From the NCBI RefSeq assembly GCF_009832865.1, contig NZ_CP047130.1:2914001-2978000 (forward strand): a stretch of DNA of 64,000 nucleotides, in the 5' to 3' direction. The notes beneath the pieces were generated by a model. It did not search any database, was not told the origin of the DNA, and saw only the letters and a program-made list of their open reading frames with translations. The stretch is from Colwellia sp. 20A7. Lineage in GTDB: Bacteria > Pseudomonadota > Gammaproteobacteria > Enterobacterales > Alteromonadaceae. Each line of letters starts with the position of its first letter. Position 1 is the first letter of the stretch. This document shows, piece by piece, positions 54,629 to 64,000 of this stretch. Position numbers and translations under genes: made by a program.

Positions 54629-55501
54629 TTACCAACCTGTTTTCTCTTTAAGTGCATTGCCAATTTCAGCTAAAGAACGAACAGTTTTAACACCAGCCGC
54701 TTCTAGTGCTGCAAATTTCTCATCAGCAGTACCTTTACCGCCAGCGATAATTGCGCCAGCATGACCCATACGCTTACCTTCTGGTGCAGTAACACCAGCA
54801 ATGTAAGATACGACAGGTTTAGTAACATTAGCTTTGATATATTCCGCAGCTTCTTCTTCAGCAGTACCACCAATTTCACCAATCATTACGATTGCTTCAG
54901 TTTGAGGATCGTTTTGGAACATTTCTAAAACGTCGATGAAGTTAGTACCTGGGATAGGATCACCACCAATACCTACACAAGTAGATTGGCCAAAACCAGC
55001 ATCAGTAGTTTGTTTAACAGCTTCGTACGTTAATGTACCAGAACGTGAAACAATACCAACTTTACCTGGTAAATGAATGTGACCAGGCATGATACCAATC
55101 TTAGTTTCGCCAGGAGTAATAACACCTGGACAGTTAGGACCGATCATACGAACGCCAGATTGATCAAGCTTAGCTTTAACGTCAACCATATCTAAAGTTG
55201 GAATACCTTCAGTAATAGTTACGATAAGCGTGATGCCAGCATCAATGGCTTCTAAAATTGCATCTTTACAGAACGGAGCTGGAACGTAGATAACTGTAGC
55301 TGTTGCGCCAGTTGCTTCTACAGCTTCACGTACTGTGTTGAATACTGGAAGGCCTAAATGCGTTTGACCGCCTTTACCTGGGCTTACGCCACCAACCATT
55401 TGTGTACCATACTCAAGTGCTTGTTCTGAATGGAAAGTACCCTGACCACCAGTGAAACCTTGACAGATAACTTTAGTATCTTTGTTAATTAATACAGACA
55501 T
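54629..55501 (-). CDS. sucD: succinyl-CoA synthetase alpha subunit
   Basis: Works with SucC to convert succinyl-CoA to succinate with formation of ATP or GTP. The 290 residues have the CoA-binding Rossmann start ([20 protein letters not shown]), [31 protein letters not shown] and the phosphohistidine loop [12 protein letters not shown] with His near 246. Its ATG overlaps the sucC stop by one base (TAATG), so translation is coupled. It is the last gene of the sdh-suc operon, followed by a strong terminator. Confidence 0.98.
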   Translation of the reverse strand: MSVLINKDTKVICQGFTGGQGTFHSEQALEYGTQMVGGVSPGKGGQTHLGLPVFNTVREAVEATGATATVIYVPAPFCKDAILEAIDAGITLIVTITEGIPTLDMVDVKAKLDQSGVRMIGPNCPGVITPGETKIGIMPGHIHLPGKVGIVSRSGTLTYEAVKQTTDAGFGQSTCVGIGGDPIPGTNFIDVLEMFQNDPQTEAIVMIGEIGGTAEEEAAEYIKANVTKPVVSYIAGVTAPEGKRMGHAGAIIAGGKGTADEKFAALEAAGVKTVRSLAEIGNALKEKTGW

Positions 55502-56667
55502 TATTTGCCCTCCGCAGCTGCTACAACTTTTGTTGCTGCATCAGTTAATGATTCAGCAGCAATGATGTCTAATCCAGAATTTTTAAGAACTTCACGACCT
55601 AATTCAGCATTAGTACCTTCTAAACGTACAACTACAGGAACTTTAACGCCTACTTCTTTAACCGCGCCGATAATACCTTCTGCAATCATGTCACAACGCA
55701 CGATACCACCAAAGATGTTAACTAAAACAGCTTTAACGTTGTCGTCAGAAAGGATGATTTTGAAAGCTTCAGAAACACGCTCTTTAGTAGCACCGCCGCC
55801 AACATCTAAGAAGTTAGCTGGCTTGCCGCCGTGTAAGTTAACGATATCCATAGTACCCATTGCTAGGCCTGCACCGTTAACCATACAACCTACGTTGCCG
55901 TCTAAAGCTACGTAGTTTAATTCATATCTTGCAGCATGCGCTTCACGCTCATCTTCTTGAGATGGATCATGGAAAGCACGCATTTTAGGTTGACGGTATA
56001 AAGCATTACCATCAATACCAATTTTACCATCTAAACAGTGAAGATTACCTTCGTCAGTAATAACTAACGGGTTGATTTCTAATAAGGCGAAATCGAAATC
56101 TTCGAACATTTTAGCAAGACCTAAAAAGATCTTAACAAATTGCTTCATTTGCGTAGGGTTTAAACCTAACTTGAAACCTAGTTCACGAGCTTGGTATGGT
56201 TGTGCGCCAACAAGAGGGTCGATTTCAGCTTGATGAATTAACTCTGGAGTTTCTTCAGCAATCTTCTCAATATCAACACCGCCTTCAGTAGACGCCATAA
56301 ATACTACTTTACGACTTGCGCGGTCAACAACAGCACCAAGGTATAATTCGTTAGCAATATCTGTACAGCTTTCTACTAATATTTTAGCAACAGGCTGTCC
56401 ATTTTCGTCAGTTTGATAAGTAACTAAATTCTTACCTAACCAGTTTTGAGCGAAATCTTTAATTTCGTCTTTAGATTTAACTAGTTTAACACCACCAGCT
56501 TTGCCGCGTCCCCCCGCGTGTACTTGAGTTTTAACAACCCACATAGTGCCGCCAATTTTATCAGCAGCTTCTGCAGCTTCTTGAGGTGTATCGCAAGCGA
56601 AACCTTCAGAAACTGGTAACCCATATTCAGCGAATAATTGTTTCGCTTGATATTCGTGCAAATTCAT
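55501..56667 (-). CDS. sucC: succinyl-CoA synthetase beta subunit
   Basis: The ATP-grasp subunit of 388 residues, the standard bacterial length. [20 protein letters not shown] opens the nucleotide-binding domain; [20 protein letters not shown] carries the nucleotide loop, [11 protein letters not shown] the metal site and [18 protein letters not shown] the C-terminal ligase domain. One-base overlap with sucD downstream; 191 bp of AT-rich spacer to sucB upstream, which could hold a secondary promoter. Confidence 0.98.
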   Translation of the reverse strand: MNLHEYQAKQLFAEYGLPVSEGFACDTPQEAAEAADKIGGTMWVVKTQVHAGGRGKAGGVKLVKSKDEIKDFAQNWLGKNLVTYQTDENGQPVAKILVESCTDIANELYLGAVVDRASRKVVFMASTEGGVDIEKIAEETPELIHQAEIDPLVGAQPYQARELGFKLGLNPTQMKQFVKIFLGLAKMFEDFDFALLEINPLVITDEGNLHCLDGKIGIDGNALYRQPKMRAFHDPSQEDEREAHAARYELNYVALDGNVGCMVNGAGLAMGTMDIVNLHGGKPANFLDVGGGATKERVSEAFKIILSDDNVKAVLVNIFGGIVRCDMIAEGIIGAVKEVGVKVPVVVRLEGTNAELGREVLKNSGLDIIAAESLTDAATKVVAAAEGK

Positions 56668-56858
56668 GGTGTTTTATCCATTTATCTGTAAATGAAAGCG
56701 ATTGAAATTTTCTATTTATTAAAATTATAAAAATTTACAAAAGCCAAGGAAAAGTCGACTAATTATAATACAAAAGCTCTAATGACGGTAGTCAAAAGAG
56801 CTAATACTATAGTCTACTTAATTACTGTTTTCGTTACTCAAAAACATATAGTTAATGT

Positions 56859-58343
56859 CTATACATCTAAAAGTAAACGAGCTGGGTCTTCTAGTAATTC
56901 TTTAATCGTTACTAAGAAGCCAACAGATTCTTTACCATCAATCAAACGGTGATCGTATGAAAGAGCTAAATACATCATAGGAAGTATTTCAACTTTTCCA
57001 TCAACCGCCATAGGTCTATCTTGGATTTTATGCATTCCCAAAATAGCTGCTTGTGGTAGGTTTAGAATTGGTGTAGAAAGCAATGAACCAAATACGCCGC
57101 CATTAGTGATGGTAAAGTTACCACCCGTCATGTCTGCCATTGAAAGCTTGCCATCACGACCTTTAAGCGCTAAATCACGGATACCATTTTCAATACCAGC
57201 CATGCTTAATTGGTCTGAATCACGTAATACTGGTGTTACTAAACCGCGAGGAGTAGAAACAGCAATAGAGATATCGAAGAAGTTATGATAAACAATATCA
57301 TCACCATCAATTGATGCATTCACAGCTGGGAAACGTTTAAGTGCTTCTGTTACCGCTTTAACGTAAAAAGACATAAAGCCTAAACGTGTATCATGCGTTT
57401 TCTCGAAGATATCTTTATATTGTTTACGTAAATCCATAATTGGCTTCATGTTAACTTCGTTGAACGTTGTTAACATAGCCGTTGAATTTTTCGCTTCTAA
57501 TAAACGTGTTGCAATAGTTTTACGAAGACGTGTCATTGGTACACGTTTTTGAGTACGCTCACCAAGGTCTTGTACTACAGGTGCAGCTTTAGCTGGTGCT
57601 GCAGTTGTGTTTTTAGCTGCAAGGGCTGCTTCAACATCTTCTTTAGAGATGCGTCCGCCTTTGCCTGAGCCAGCAACGTCATTTGCTGATAAACCTTTTT
57701 CAGTCATCAAACGACGAACTGACGGGCTAGCTAGTTCATCAGAACTTACTGCTTCATCAGGTGTTGCTGTCGCTGTAGTGCTAGCTGCTGCGCCGGCATT
57801 TAATTCACCAATTTTTTGTGCGCCTAATACTGTATCGCCTTCAACATGGATTATTTTACCAATAACACCATTGTCTTGCGCTACAACTTCTAAGACTACT
57901 TTATCAGTTTCAATATCAACTAAGTTTTGGTCAACTGATACTGTATCGCCTTCAGCTACATGCCAAGTTGCTACCGTCGCATCTGCTACAGATTCTGGTA
58001 AAACTGGAACAACGATATCAATTACTTTAACTGCACCGCCGCCATTGCTTGCTGCTGGAGCAGAAGCTGGAGCAGCGTCTTCTTTAGGAGCTGCAGCTTC
58101 TGCACTACCTTCAGAGTATGTACCAATAACTTGGTCGCCTAATACAGTAGCGCCTTCAATTTGGCTGATATCAGTTAAAACGCCATCAGCTGTTGCTGGC
58201 ACTTCTAAAACTACTTTATCAGTTTCAATATCTACTAATACTTGATCACGGCTAAATTTTTCGCCTACTTGTACATGCCAAGTAGCAACTGTTGCATCCG
58301 CAACTGATTCAGGTAATACCGGAACTTTTATTTCGGTTGTCAT
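56859..58343 (-). CDS. sucB: dihydrolipoyl succinyltransferase (E2) with two lipoyl domains
   Basis: The core of the 2-oxoglutarate dehydrogenase complex, transferring succinyl groups to CoA. Its 494 residues are about 90 longer than E. coli SucB (405) because there are two lipoyl domains: lipoyl Lys43 and Lys148, each in [12 protein letters not shown]. Ala/Pro-rich linkers lie at about 80-104 and 184-203, then a peripheral subunit-binding domain ([20 protein letters not shown]) and the catalytic domain with [11 protein letters not shown] (His). The two lipoyl segments are near-identical, indicating a domain duplication. Confidence 0.96.
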   Translation of the reverse strand: MTTEIKVPVLPESVADATVATWHVQVGEKFSRDQVLVDIETDKVVLEVPATADGVLTDISQIEGATVLGDQVIGTYSEGSAEAAAPKEDAAPASAPAASNGGGAVKVIDIVVPVLPESVADATVATWHVAEGDTVSVDQNLVDIETDKVVLEVVAQDNGVIGKIIHVEGDTVLGAQKIGELNAGAAASTTATATPDEAVSSDELASPSVRRLMTEKGLSANDVAGSGKGGRISKEDVEAALAAKNTTAAPAKAAPVVQDLGERTQKRVPMTRLRKTIATRLLEAKNSTAMLTTFNEVNMKPIMDLRKQYKDIFEKTHDTRLGFMSFYVKAVTEALKRFPAVNASIDGDDIVYHNFFDISIAVSTPRGLVTPVLRDSDQLSMAGIENGIRDLALKGRDGKLSMADMTGGNFTITNGGVFGSLLSTPILNLPQAAILGMHKIQDRPMAVDGKVEILPMMYLALSYDHRLIDGKESVGFLVTIKELLEDPARLLLDV

Positions 58344-58488
58344 TTTATTTTATTCCTTACAAACTTTTTAGCACTTCACTGTTACTTATCTTTTTAAACA
58401 GAGTAAGCAGGAGCTAGTGCACTCAATAGTTAATCTAATTTTATCTAACATTAGCGCTTGAGTGACAAGCGCTTATTATTCACTAATG

Positions 58489-61290
58489 TTAGTCCAATGT
58501 TAACGCTTGAGTGACAAGCGCTTGTTGTTCTTTTACATGTAAAGCCATATAACCTACCGCTGGTGCTGCAGAAGCATTACGGCCAGCATAGCTTAAATAA
58601 CTTGCATCAGGGATAGCTGCTCTAAAGTGATGTTGAGAACAATACCAAGCACCTTGGTTTTGCGGCTCTTCCTGACACCAAACAAATTGCTTCACATGCT
58701 GATAATCTTTAATAGCATCTTTAAGCTCTTTCTCTGGGAATGGATATAATTGTTCAATACGAACAATTGCAACATTATTTAGTTCATTCTTACGACGTTG
58801 TTCAAGTAGCTCGTAATAAACCTTACCACTACAGAATACAACACGCTCGACAGCTTTAGCATCTAACTCGTCTATTTCGCCGATCACATTTTTAAATTCA
58901 CCAGTAGCAAGTTCTTCTAAAGAAGATACCGCTAATGGATGACGTAACAATGATTTAGGTGACATTACTACTAATGGACGACGCATAGGACGAACAACCT
59001 GACGACGTAACATGTTAAATACTTGTGCAGGTGTTGATGGCACACATACTTGCATATTATGGTCAGCACAAAGCTGTAAGAAACGCTCTAAACGGGCTGA
59101 TGAATGCTCAGGACCTTGTCCTTCGTATCCATGTGGTAATAACATAGTTAAACCACATAAACGACCCCATTTTTGCTCACCTGAACTGATAAACTGATCA
59201 AAAACTACTTGTGCACAGTTAGCAAAATCACCAAATTGCGCTTCCCAAATAGTTAAACCAGCAGGTTCAGCTGTAGTATAGCCATATTCGAATGCCAACA
59301 CTGACACTTCTGATAATACTGAATCATGTACATCAAAAGGACCTTGTCCTTCACGAATATTTTGTAGCGGTAAATACGTACTTGCATCATCTTGGTTATG
59401 TAAAACAGCATGACGATGGAAGAAAGTACCACGACCTGAATCTTGTCCAGTAATACGAACTCTTTGCCCTAAGTCAACAATAGAAGCATAAGCAATATTT
59501 TCAGCCATCCCCCAATCTAATAACTTTTCACCAGTTGCCATTTTCATGCGATCATCATAGATCTTTTTAACACGAGAATGTACAGGGTGATTTTCAGGGT
59601 AAGATGAAACTTTAATCGCTAATTCTTTTAGCTTCTCAATACTAATTTCTTTATCGTAGTCATCATCCCACTCATGACCAAGATAAGGAGTCCAATCAAC
59701 TGAATGTGCAGTCATTGGTCGCCATTGCTCTACAGTACATTGACCTTCATCAAGCAATTTTCGATAGTATGAAGTTAATTCATCAATAGTATTTTTGTTT
59801 AAGCTACCTTCTGCTATCAATTGATCTGCATATAATTGACGAGGTGTGGCATGCTTTTTAACAATTTTATACATTAATGGTTGCGTAGCGCTTGGCTCAT
59901 CCGCTTCATTATGACCATGACGACGGTAACAAACTAAATCAATAACAACATCACGTTTAAATTCGTTACGGTAATCTAATGCTATTTGTGTCGCTAAAAT
60001 TACCGCTTCAGGATCATCACCATTAACATGAAGTATTGGTGCCTGAACCATCTTGGCAATTTCTGTACAATATTCGCCTGAACGCGTATCGGCTTCTTTC
60101 GATGTAGTAAAACCTACTTGGTTATTTACTACAATGCGAACAGTACCGCCAACTTTAAATGCACGCGCTTGCGACATATTAAAAGTTTCTTGTACAACAC
60201 CCTGACCTGCAATAGCAGAATCACCATGAATGGTAATTGGTAGAACCAAATCGCCTTGATTGCCGTCACGTCTATCTAAACGTGCTCTTACGCTACCAAT
60301 AACAACAGGGTTTACAATTTCAAGATGCGAAGGGTTAAACGCTAACGCCAAATGCACATTACCACCAGGGGTAACAAAGTCAGAAGAATAGCCTTGATGA
60401 TACTTAACATCACCTGAGCCTAATATTCCGTCGTGCTTTCCGCCAAATTCATCAAATAATTTTGTTGGGTTTTTACCCATAACGTTAACTAAAACATTTA
60501 AACGGCCGCGATGAGCCATGCCCATTATTACTTCTTTAGTACCAGCAGCACCAGCACGAGTAATAAGCTCTTTAAGCATAGGAACAAGTGCGTCCCCACC
60601 TTCTAGAGAAAAGCGTTTAGCACCTGGGAATTTTGCACCTAGATATTTCTCTAAACCATCAGCTGCAATTAAGCCTTTTAGAATTTCAGTTTTTTCATCA
60701 ACAGATAATTTTGGTACAGACTGCACTGATTCTAAACGATTTTGTAACCAACGTTTTTCATCTGTAGAAGTAATGTGCATATACTCTGCGCCAACTGAAC
60801 CACAATAGGTTTTTTTCAGGGCTTTGTATAACTCACCTAACTTCATTGAGTCTTGACCAATATCTAATGAGCCGACATTATATTCTTTGTCGAAATCATT
60901 TTCTGATAGATCATGATGGGAAAGCTGTAAATCACGGACTTTATCACGTTGCCATAATCCTAATGGATCTAAATTGGCATTTTGATGACCTCGAACTCTG
61001 AAAGCATTAATAAGCTGTAAAACTTTAACTTGCTTGGCGTCACCGCCACTCGTAACAACTTGTTTTTTTTGTTGTTTAGCTAAAACTTTAAACTCATCGC
61101 GTATAGCGCTGTGGCGATATTCCACATCACTACCTTCAACTTTAGGAAGTTCTGAAAAGATTTCACGCCATTCTGCAGAAACAGAGGCCGAGTTATCTAA
61201 GTATGATTCGTACAATTCTTCAATATAAACGATGTTACCACCGTTTAAATGGGAAGACTCTAGCCAAGCCTTCATTACACCTTCTGGCAT
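58489..61290 (-). CDS. sucA: 2-oxoglutarate dehydrogenase E1 component
   Basis: The thiamine-diphosphate-dependent decarboxylase of the 2-oxoglutarate dehydrogenase complex. I start it at the ATG at 61290 (MPEGVMKAWLESSHLNGGNI), preceded by AAGGA at seven bases, rather than the longest ORF from 61446, whose extra 52 residues look like translated spacer. This gives 933 residues, the expected length. Motifs: GMAHRGRLNVLVNVMG, LAFNPSHLEIVNPVV, the ThDP loop IHGDSAIAGQGVVQE and AEPAGLTIWEAQFGDFANCA. Confidence 0.97.
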   Translation of the reverse strand: MPEGVMKAWLESSHLNGGNIVYIEELYESYLDNSASVSAEWREIFSELPKVEGSDVEYRHSAIRDEFKVLAKQQKKQVVTSGGDAKQVKVLQLINAFRVRGHQNANLDPLGLWQRDKVRDLQLSHHDLSENDFDKEYNVGSLDIGQDSMKLGELYKALKKTYCGSVGAEYMHITSTDEKRWLQNRLESVQSVPKLSVDEKTEILKGLIAADGLEKYLGAKFPGAKRFSLEGGDALVPMLKELITRAGAAGTKEVIMGMAHRGRLNVLVNVMGKNPTKLFDEFGGKHDGILGSGDVKYHQGYSSDFVTPGGNVHLALAFNPSHLEIVNPVVIGSVRARLDRRDGNQGDLVLPITIHGDSAIAGQGVVQETFNMSQARAFKVGGTVRIVVNNQVGFTTSKEADTRSGEYCTEIAKMVQAPILHVNGDDPEAVILATQIALDYRNEFKRDVVIDLVCYRRHGHNEADEPSATQPLMYKIVKKHATPRQLYADQLIAEGSLNKNTIDELTSYYRKLLDEGQCTVEQWRPMTAHSVDWTPYLGHEWDDDYDKEISIEKLKELAIKVSSYPENHPVHSRVKKIYDDRMKMATGEKLLDWGMAENIAYASIVDLGQRVRITGQDSGRGTFFHRHAVLHNQDDASTYLPLQNIREGQGPFDVHDSVLSEVSVLAFEYGYTTAEPAGLTIWEAQFGDFANCAQVVFDQFISSGEQKWGRLCGLTMLLPHGYEGQGPEHSSARLERFLQLCADHNMQVCVPSTPAQVFNMLRRQVVRPMRRPLVVMSPKSLLRHPLAVSSLEELATGEFKNVIGEIDELDAKAVERVVFCSGKVYYELLEQRRKNELNNVAIVRIEQLYPFPEKELKDAIKDYQHVKQFVWCQEEPQNQGAWYCSQHHFRAAIPDASYLSYAGRNASAAPAVGYMALHVKEQQALVTQALTLD

Positions 61291-61465
61291 TGCCTTTTCC
61301 TTGCTGGGGTAAAGCAAAAAATAAATAATCGTATAAAAAAATACGGTTACGGTTAAATTGTAATAATGCGTATTTATCAAAGAAAATACGTAAAAAACTT
61401 TTTTATCTATTGGGTAATAGCTAATTTTAACGTTAACTATTACCACTATACGTTATTTTAAGCAG

Positions 61466-62173
61466 TTAAACAGCACGGCTTAATAACATAGATTTAATAT
61501 GACCAATGGCTTTAGTTGGGTTTAATCCTTTTGGACAAACATCAACACAGTTCATTATGCCATGACAACGAAATACACTGTATGCATCTTGTAAGTCATC
61601 TAAACGTTCTTCTGTAGCAGTATCACGGCTATCGATTAAAAAACGATAAGCATGTAATAAACCAGCAGGCCCGATAAACTTATCAGGATTCCACCAGAAC
61701 GACGGACAAGAAGTTGAACAACAAGCACATAATATACACTCATAAAGACCGTCTAGTTTGTCACGTTCTTCAATGGTTTGTATATTCTCACGCGCTGGTT
61801 GCTGAGCATCGTTGATTAAATATGGTTTAATCTTCTCATATTGCGCGTAAAACTGACTCATATCAATAATTAAATCACGTACTACTGGTAAACCAGGTAA
61901 AGGACGTAAAATAATTTTACTCGATTTCAACTCAGATAATGGCGTAATACAAGCTAAACCATTTTTACCATTCATATTCAAACCATCACTACCACAAACA
62001 CCTTCACGGCATGAGCGACGGAAAGATAATGTAGGATCGGTCTCTTTCAACATAATTAATGCATCTAGCACCATCATGTCTGAACCATCAGGTATTTCTA
62101 GCTCATAGTCCTTCATGTAAGGTGCATTGTCTACATCAGGGTTATAACGGTAAATTGAAAATATCTGTTTCAT
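61466..62173 (-). CDS. sdhB: succinate dehydrogenase iron-sulfur subunit
   Basis: Carries electrons from SdhA to the quinone site in complex II. The 235 residues hold the 2Fe-2S motif (SCREGVCGSDGLNMNGKNGL then AC), the 4Fe-4S motif CILCACCSTSCPSFWWNPD and the 3Fe-4S motif CHGIMNCVDVCPKGLNP. I use the ATG at 62173 with AAGGA upstream; a TTG lies just before it. It follows sdhA by 11 bp. The spacer to sucA is 175 bp and holds the sucA ribosome-binding site. Confidence 0.97.
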   Translation of the reverse strand: MKQIFSIYRYNPDVDNAPYMKDYELEIPDGSDMMVLDALIMLKETDPTLSFRRSCREGVCGSDGLNMNGKNGLACITPLSELKSSKIILRPLPGLPVVRDLIIDMSQFYAQYEKIKPYLINDAQQPARENIQTIEERDKLDGLYECILCACCSTSCPSFWWNPDKFIGPAGLLHAYRFLIDSRDTATEERLDDLQDAYSVFRCHGIMNCVDVCPKGLNPTKAIGHIKSMLLSRAV

Positions 62174-62184
62174 CAAATTATTCC

Positions 62185-63954
62185 TTAGTAAACACGAGCT
62201 TTAGGTGGGAAAGCTTCACGATGAACTGGTGCCATATTTACATTACGCTTAGACATATCTTGTGTCTCAGGCGTGTAAATTGAATGACATAACCAATTAG
62301 CATCATCTCTATCCTGGAAATCTTCACGTGCATGTGCACCACGAGATTCCGTTCTAAAGTTAGCCGCTTTAGCTGTACTAAAGGCCGTTTCCATTAAGTT
62401 ATCTAGCTCTAAACATTCAATACGTTGAGTATTAAAGTCTGAAGATTTATCACTTAAATGAGCCGTTTGTAAACGTTCACGGATTTCTGTTAATTCTTTC
62501 ATTCCCTGTGCCATCGCTTCGCCTTCACGGAAAACAGAGAAATTAAACTGCATACATTTCTGTAGATCTTTGCGAATTTGAACAGGATCTTCACCTGATG
62601 TAGATGATTCCCAACGATTAGTACGTGCTAATGAAGCTTCTAAATCAGATTCTGAAGCTTCTTTACCAAATTCTGTATCATTTAAGTATGTACCTAAGAA
62701 GTTACCTGCGGCACGACCAAATACAACTAAATCAAGTAATGAGTTACCACCTAAGCGGTTTGCACCATGTACAGATACACAAGCTATTTCACCAACAGCA
62801 AATAAACCTTCAACAATAGTTTCTTTACCATCAGGGCCAATATTAAGTGCTTGACCATTAACATTACAAGGAACACCACCCATTTGGTAATGACATGTTG
62901 GAATGACTGGAATAGGCTCATCAGCAGGATCAACGTGTGCAAATGTTTTTGATAATTCACAAACACCTGGTAAACGTTTGTATAACGTTTCACGACCTAA
63001 ATGATCAAGCTTAAGTTTAATGTGTGGACCATACGTTGGATGGTCACAACCGCGACCTTCACGTATTTCAGTCATCATAGAACGAGCTACAACATCACGA
63101 CCAGCTAAATCTTTAGCGTTAGGTGCATAACGTTCCATGAAACGTTCGCCATCTTTATTTAAAAGATAACCACCTTCACCACGACAACCTTCAGTTACTA
63201 ATGTACCCGCACCTGCAATACCTGTAGGGTGGAATTGCCACATTTCCATGTCTTGCATTTGAATGCCAGCACGAAGTGACATACCAACACCGTCACCAGT
63301 GTTAATATGAGCATTAGTTGTTGATGCGAAGATACGACCTGCACCACCAGTTGCTAAAACAGTAGCGCGTGCTTTAAAGTAAACAACTTCGCCTGTTTCA
63401 ATACAAATAGCGGTAGCACCAACAACGGCACCGTCACTGTTTTTAACTAAATCTAATGCATACCATTCTGAGTAAACGTTAGTTTTATTTTTAACATTTT
63501 GTTGGTATAAACAATGTAATAACGCATGGCCTGTACGGTCAGCTGCTGCTGCTGTACGAGCGGCTTGCTCACCACCAAAGTTTTTAGATTGGCCACCGAA
63601 TGGACGTTGGTAAATTTTACCTTCTTCCGTACGAGAGAATGGTAAACCCATCTTCTCAAGTTCGATAATAGACTCTGGGCCAGTTTTACACATGTATTCA
63701 ATAGCGTCTTGGTCACCGATATAATCAGAGCCTTTAACAGTATCGTACATATGTTGTTCCCAGTGATCTTCATGAGCATTACCTAAAGCAACAGTAATAC
63801 CACCTTGAGCAGATACAGTATGAGAACGAGTTGGAAATACTTTAGAAATCAAGGCACAAGATTTGCCTGACTCTGAAATTGCTAATGCAGCGCGCATGCC
63901 CGCGCCGCCTGCGCCAATAACAATGGCGTCAAATTCACGAATTGGAACGCTCAC
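62185..63954 (-). CDS. sdhA: succinate dehydrogenase flavoprotein subunit
   Basis: Oxidises succinate to fumarate with covalent FAD. The 589 residues show the FAD-binding [17 protein letters not shown], the flavinylation site [11 protein letters not shown] with the His to which FAD is linked, the active-site [20 protein letters not shown] and [17 protein letters not shown] near the C-terminal capping region. It starts at a GTG at 63954, directly abutting the sdhD stop, so translation is coupled. Several ORFs on both strands inside it are shadows. Confidence 0.97.
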   Translation of the reverse strand: MSVPIREFDAIVIGAGGAGMRAALAISESGKSCALISKVFPTRSHTVSAQGGITVALGNAHEDHWEQHMYDTVKGSDYIGDQDAIEYMCKTGPESIIELEKMGLPFSRTEEGKIYQRPFGGQSKNFGGEQAARTAAAADRTGHALLHCLYQQNVKNKTNVYSEWYALDLVKNSDGAVVGATAICIETGEVVYFKARATVLATGGAGRIFASTTNAHINTGDGVGMSLRAGIQMQDMEMWQFHPTGIAGAGTLVTEGCRGEGGYLLNKDGERFMERYAPNAKDLAGRDVVARSMMTEIREGRGCDHPTYGPHIKLKLDHLGRETLYKRLPGVCELSKTFAHVDPADEPIPVIPTCHYQMGGVPCNVNGQALNIGPDGKETIVEGLFAVGEIACVSVHGANRLGGNSLLDLVVFGRAAGNFLGTYLNDTEFGKEASESDLEASLARTNRWESSTSGEDPVQIRKDLQKCMQFNFSVFREGEAMAQGMKELTEIRERLQTAHLSDKSSDFNTQRIECLELDNLMETAFSTAKAANFRTESRGAHAREDFQDRDDANWLCHSIYTPETQDMSKRNVNMAPVHREAFPPKARVY

Positions 63955-64000
63955 TTACACACCCCACACAATTGAGAAGCCAAACACTACGTAGGCTAGT
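63955..64000 (-). CDS. sdhD: succinate dehydrogenase membrane subunit D, C-terminal end only
   Basis: The last 14 codons before the stop at 63955-63957 read LAYVVFGFSIVWGV, matching the end of the SdhD membrane anchor (E. coli ends GFVVVWGV). The rest, with sdhC, lies beyond the window. Zero bases separate its stop from the sdhA start. Confidence 0.85.
   Translation of the reverse strand, partial: LAYVVFGFSIVWGV

Noticed and set aside
57607..58245. 212-aa ORF antisense to sucB
   Set aside because: Shadow of the Ala-rich lipoyl and linker regions; no ribosome-binding site and no recognisable domain.
61291..61446. 52-residue N-terminal extension of SucA
   Set aside because: The extension is hydrophobic translated spacer; the internal ATG at 61290 has an AAGGA site and matches the family start.

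Overview
The window looks like chromosomal DNA of a low-GC marine gammaproteobacterium. The closest match I recognise is the Colwellia-type Alteromonadales, a family-level inference from gene order and protein style (HexR-controlled glycolysis, sdh-suc operon, EfpL, DUF3297, DUF3545, DUF3718, DUF2058 and DUF1415 proteins, aroF-tyrA). No tRNA, rRNA, CRISPR array, prophage or replication origin was found.

Layout. 1-5.1 kb: central carbon metabolism, with pgl and zwf on the minus strand divergent from hexR and pykA; two HexR-type palindromes lie between zwf and hexR. 5.1-15.2 kb: mostly minus-strand housekeeping and accessory genes (succinate-semialdehyde dehydrogenase, CBS protein, Bax-like hydrolase, LysE exporter, DUF1415, Atm1-type ABC exporter, split diguanylate cyclase). 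15.6-17.1 kb: three small plus-strand genes. 17.2-17.85 kb: a CsrB-type regulatory RNA on the minus strand, with about 23 GGA triplets, many in hairpin loops, its own terminator and an upstream GacA/UvrY palindrome. 18-25 kb: M14 peptidase, efpL and a decayed efpL copy, small ORFs bounded by terminators, DUF2058, tricorn-like protease. 25-46.7 kb: acylase, MAPEG, pheA, an RND efflux pair, a PAS chemoreceptor, the aroF-tyrA operon with TyrR-like boxes, a decayed pstS, a DNA glycosylase and a Tat-exported hydrolase. 46.8-53.9 kb: a repeat-rich accessory stretch with a three-member paralogous helical protein family, a tandem duplication, a dispersed 18-bp repeat core, GC-rich repeats and one IS3-family element. 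54.6-64 kb: the TCA operon sdh(C)DAB-sucABCD, read right to left.

A non-coding 160-bp element occurs four times full length (13951, 26450, 32423, 46831) and once as bare termini (25173). It has imperfect terminal inverted repeats and identical 3-bp flanks at every copy, so it behaves like a MITE moved in trans.

Together the genes link sugar catabolism (zwf, pgl, pykA under HexR), the TCA cycle, aromatic amino-acid synthesis (aroF, tyrA, pheA) and a Csr-type carbon-storage regulatory RNA. Starts were moved from the longest ORF where a better ribosome-binding site was visible. All functional calls come from reading motifs by eye; no database search was run.
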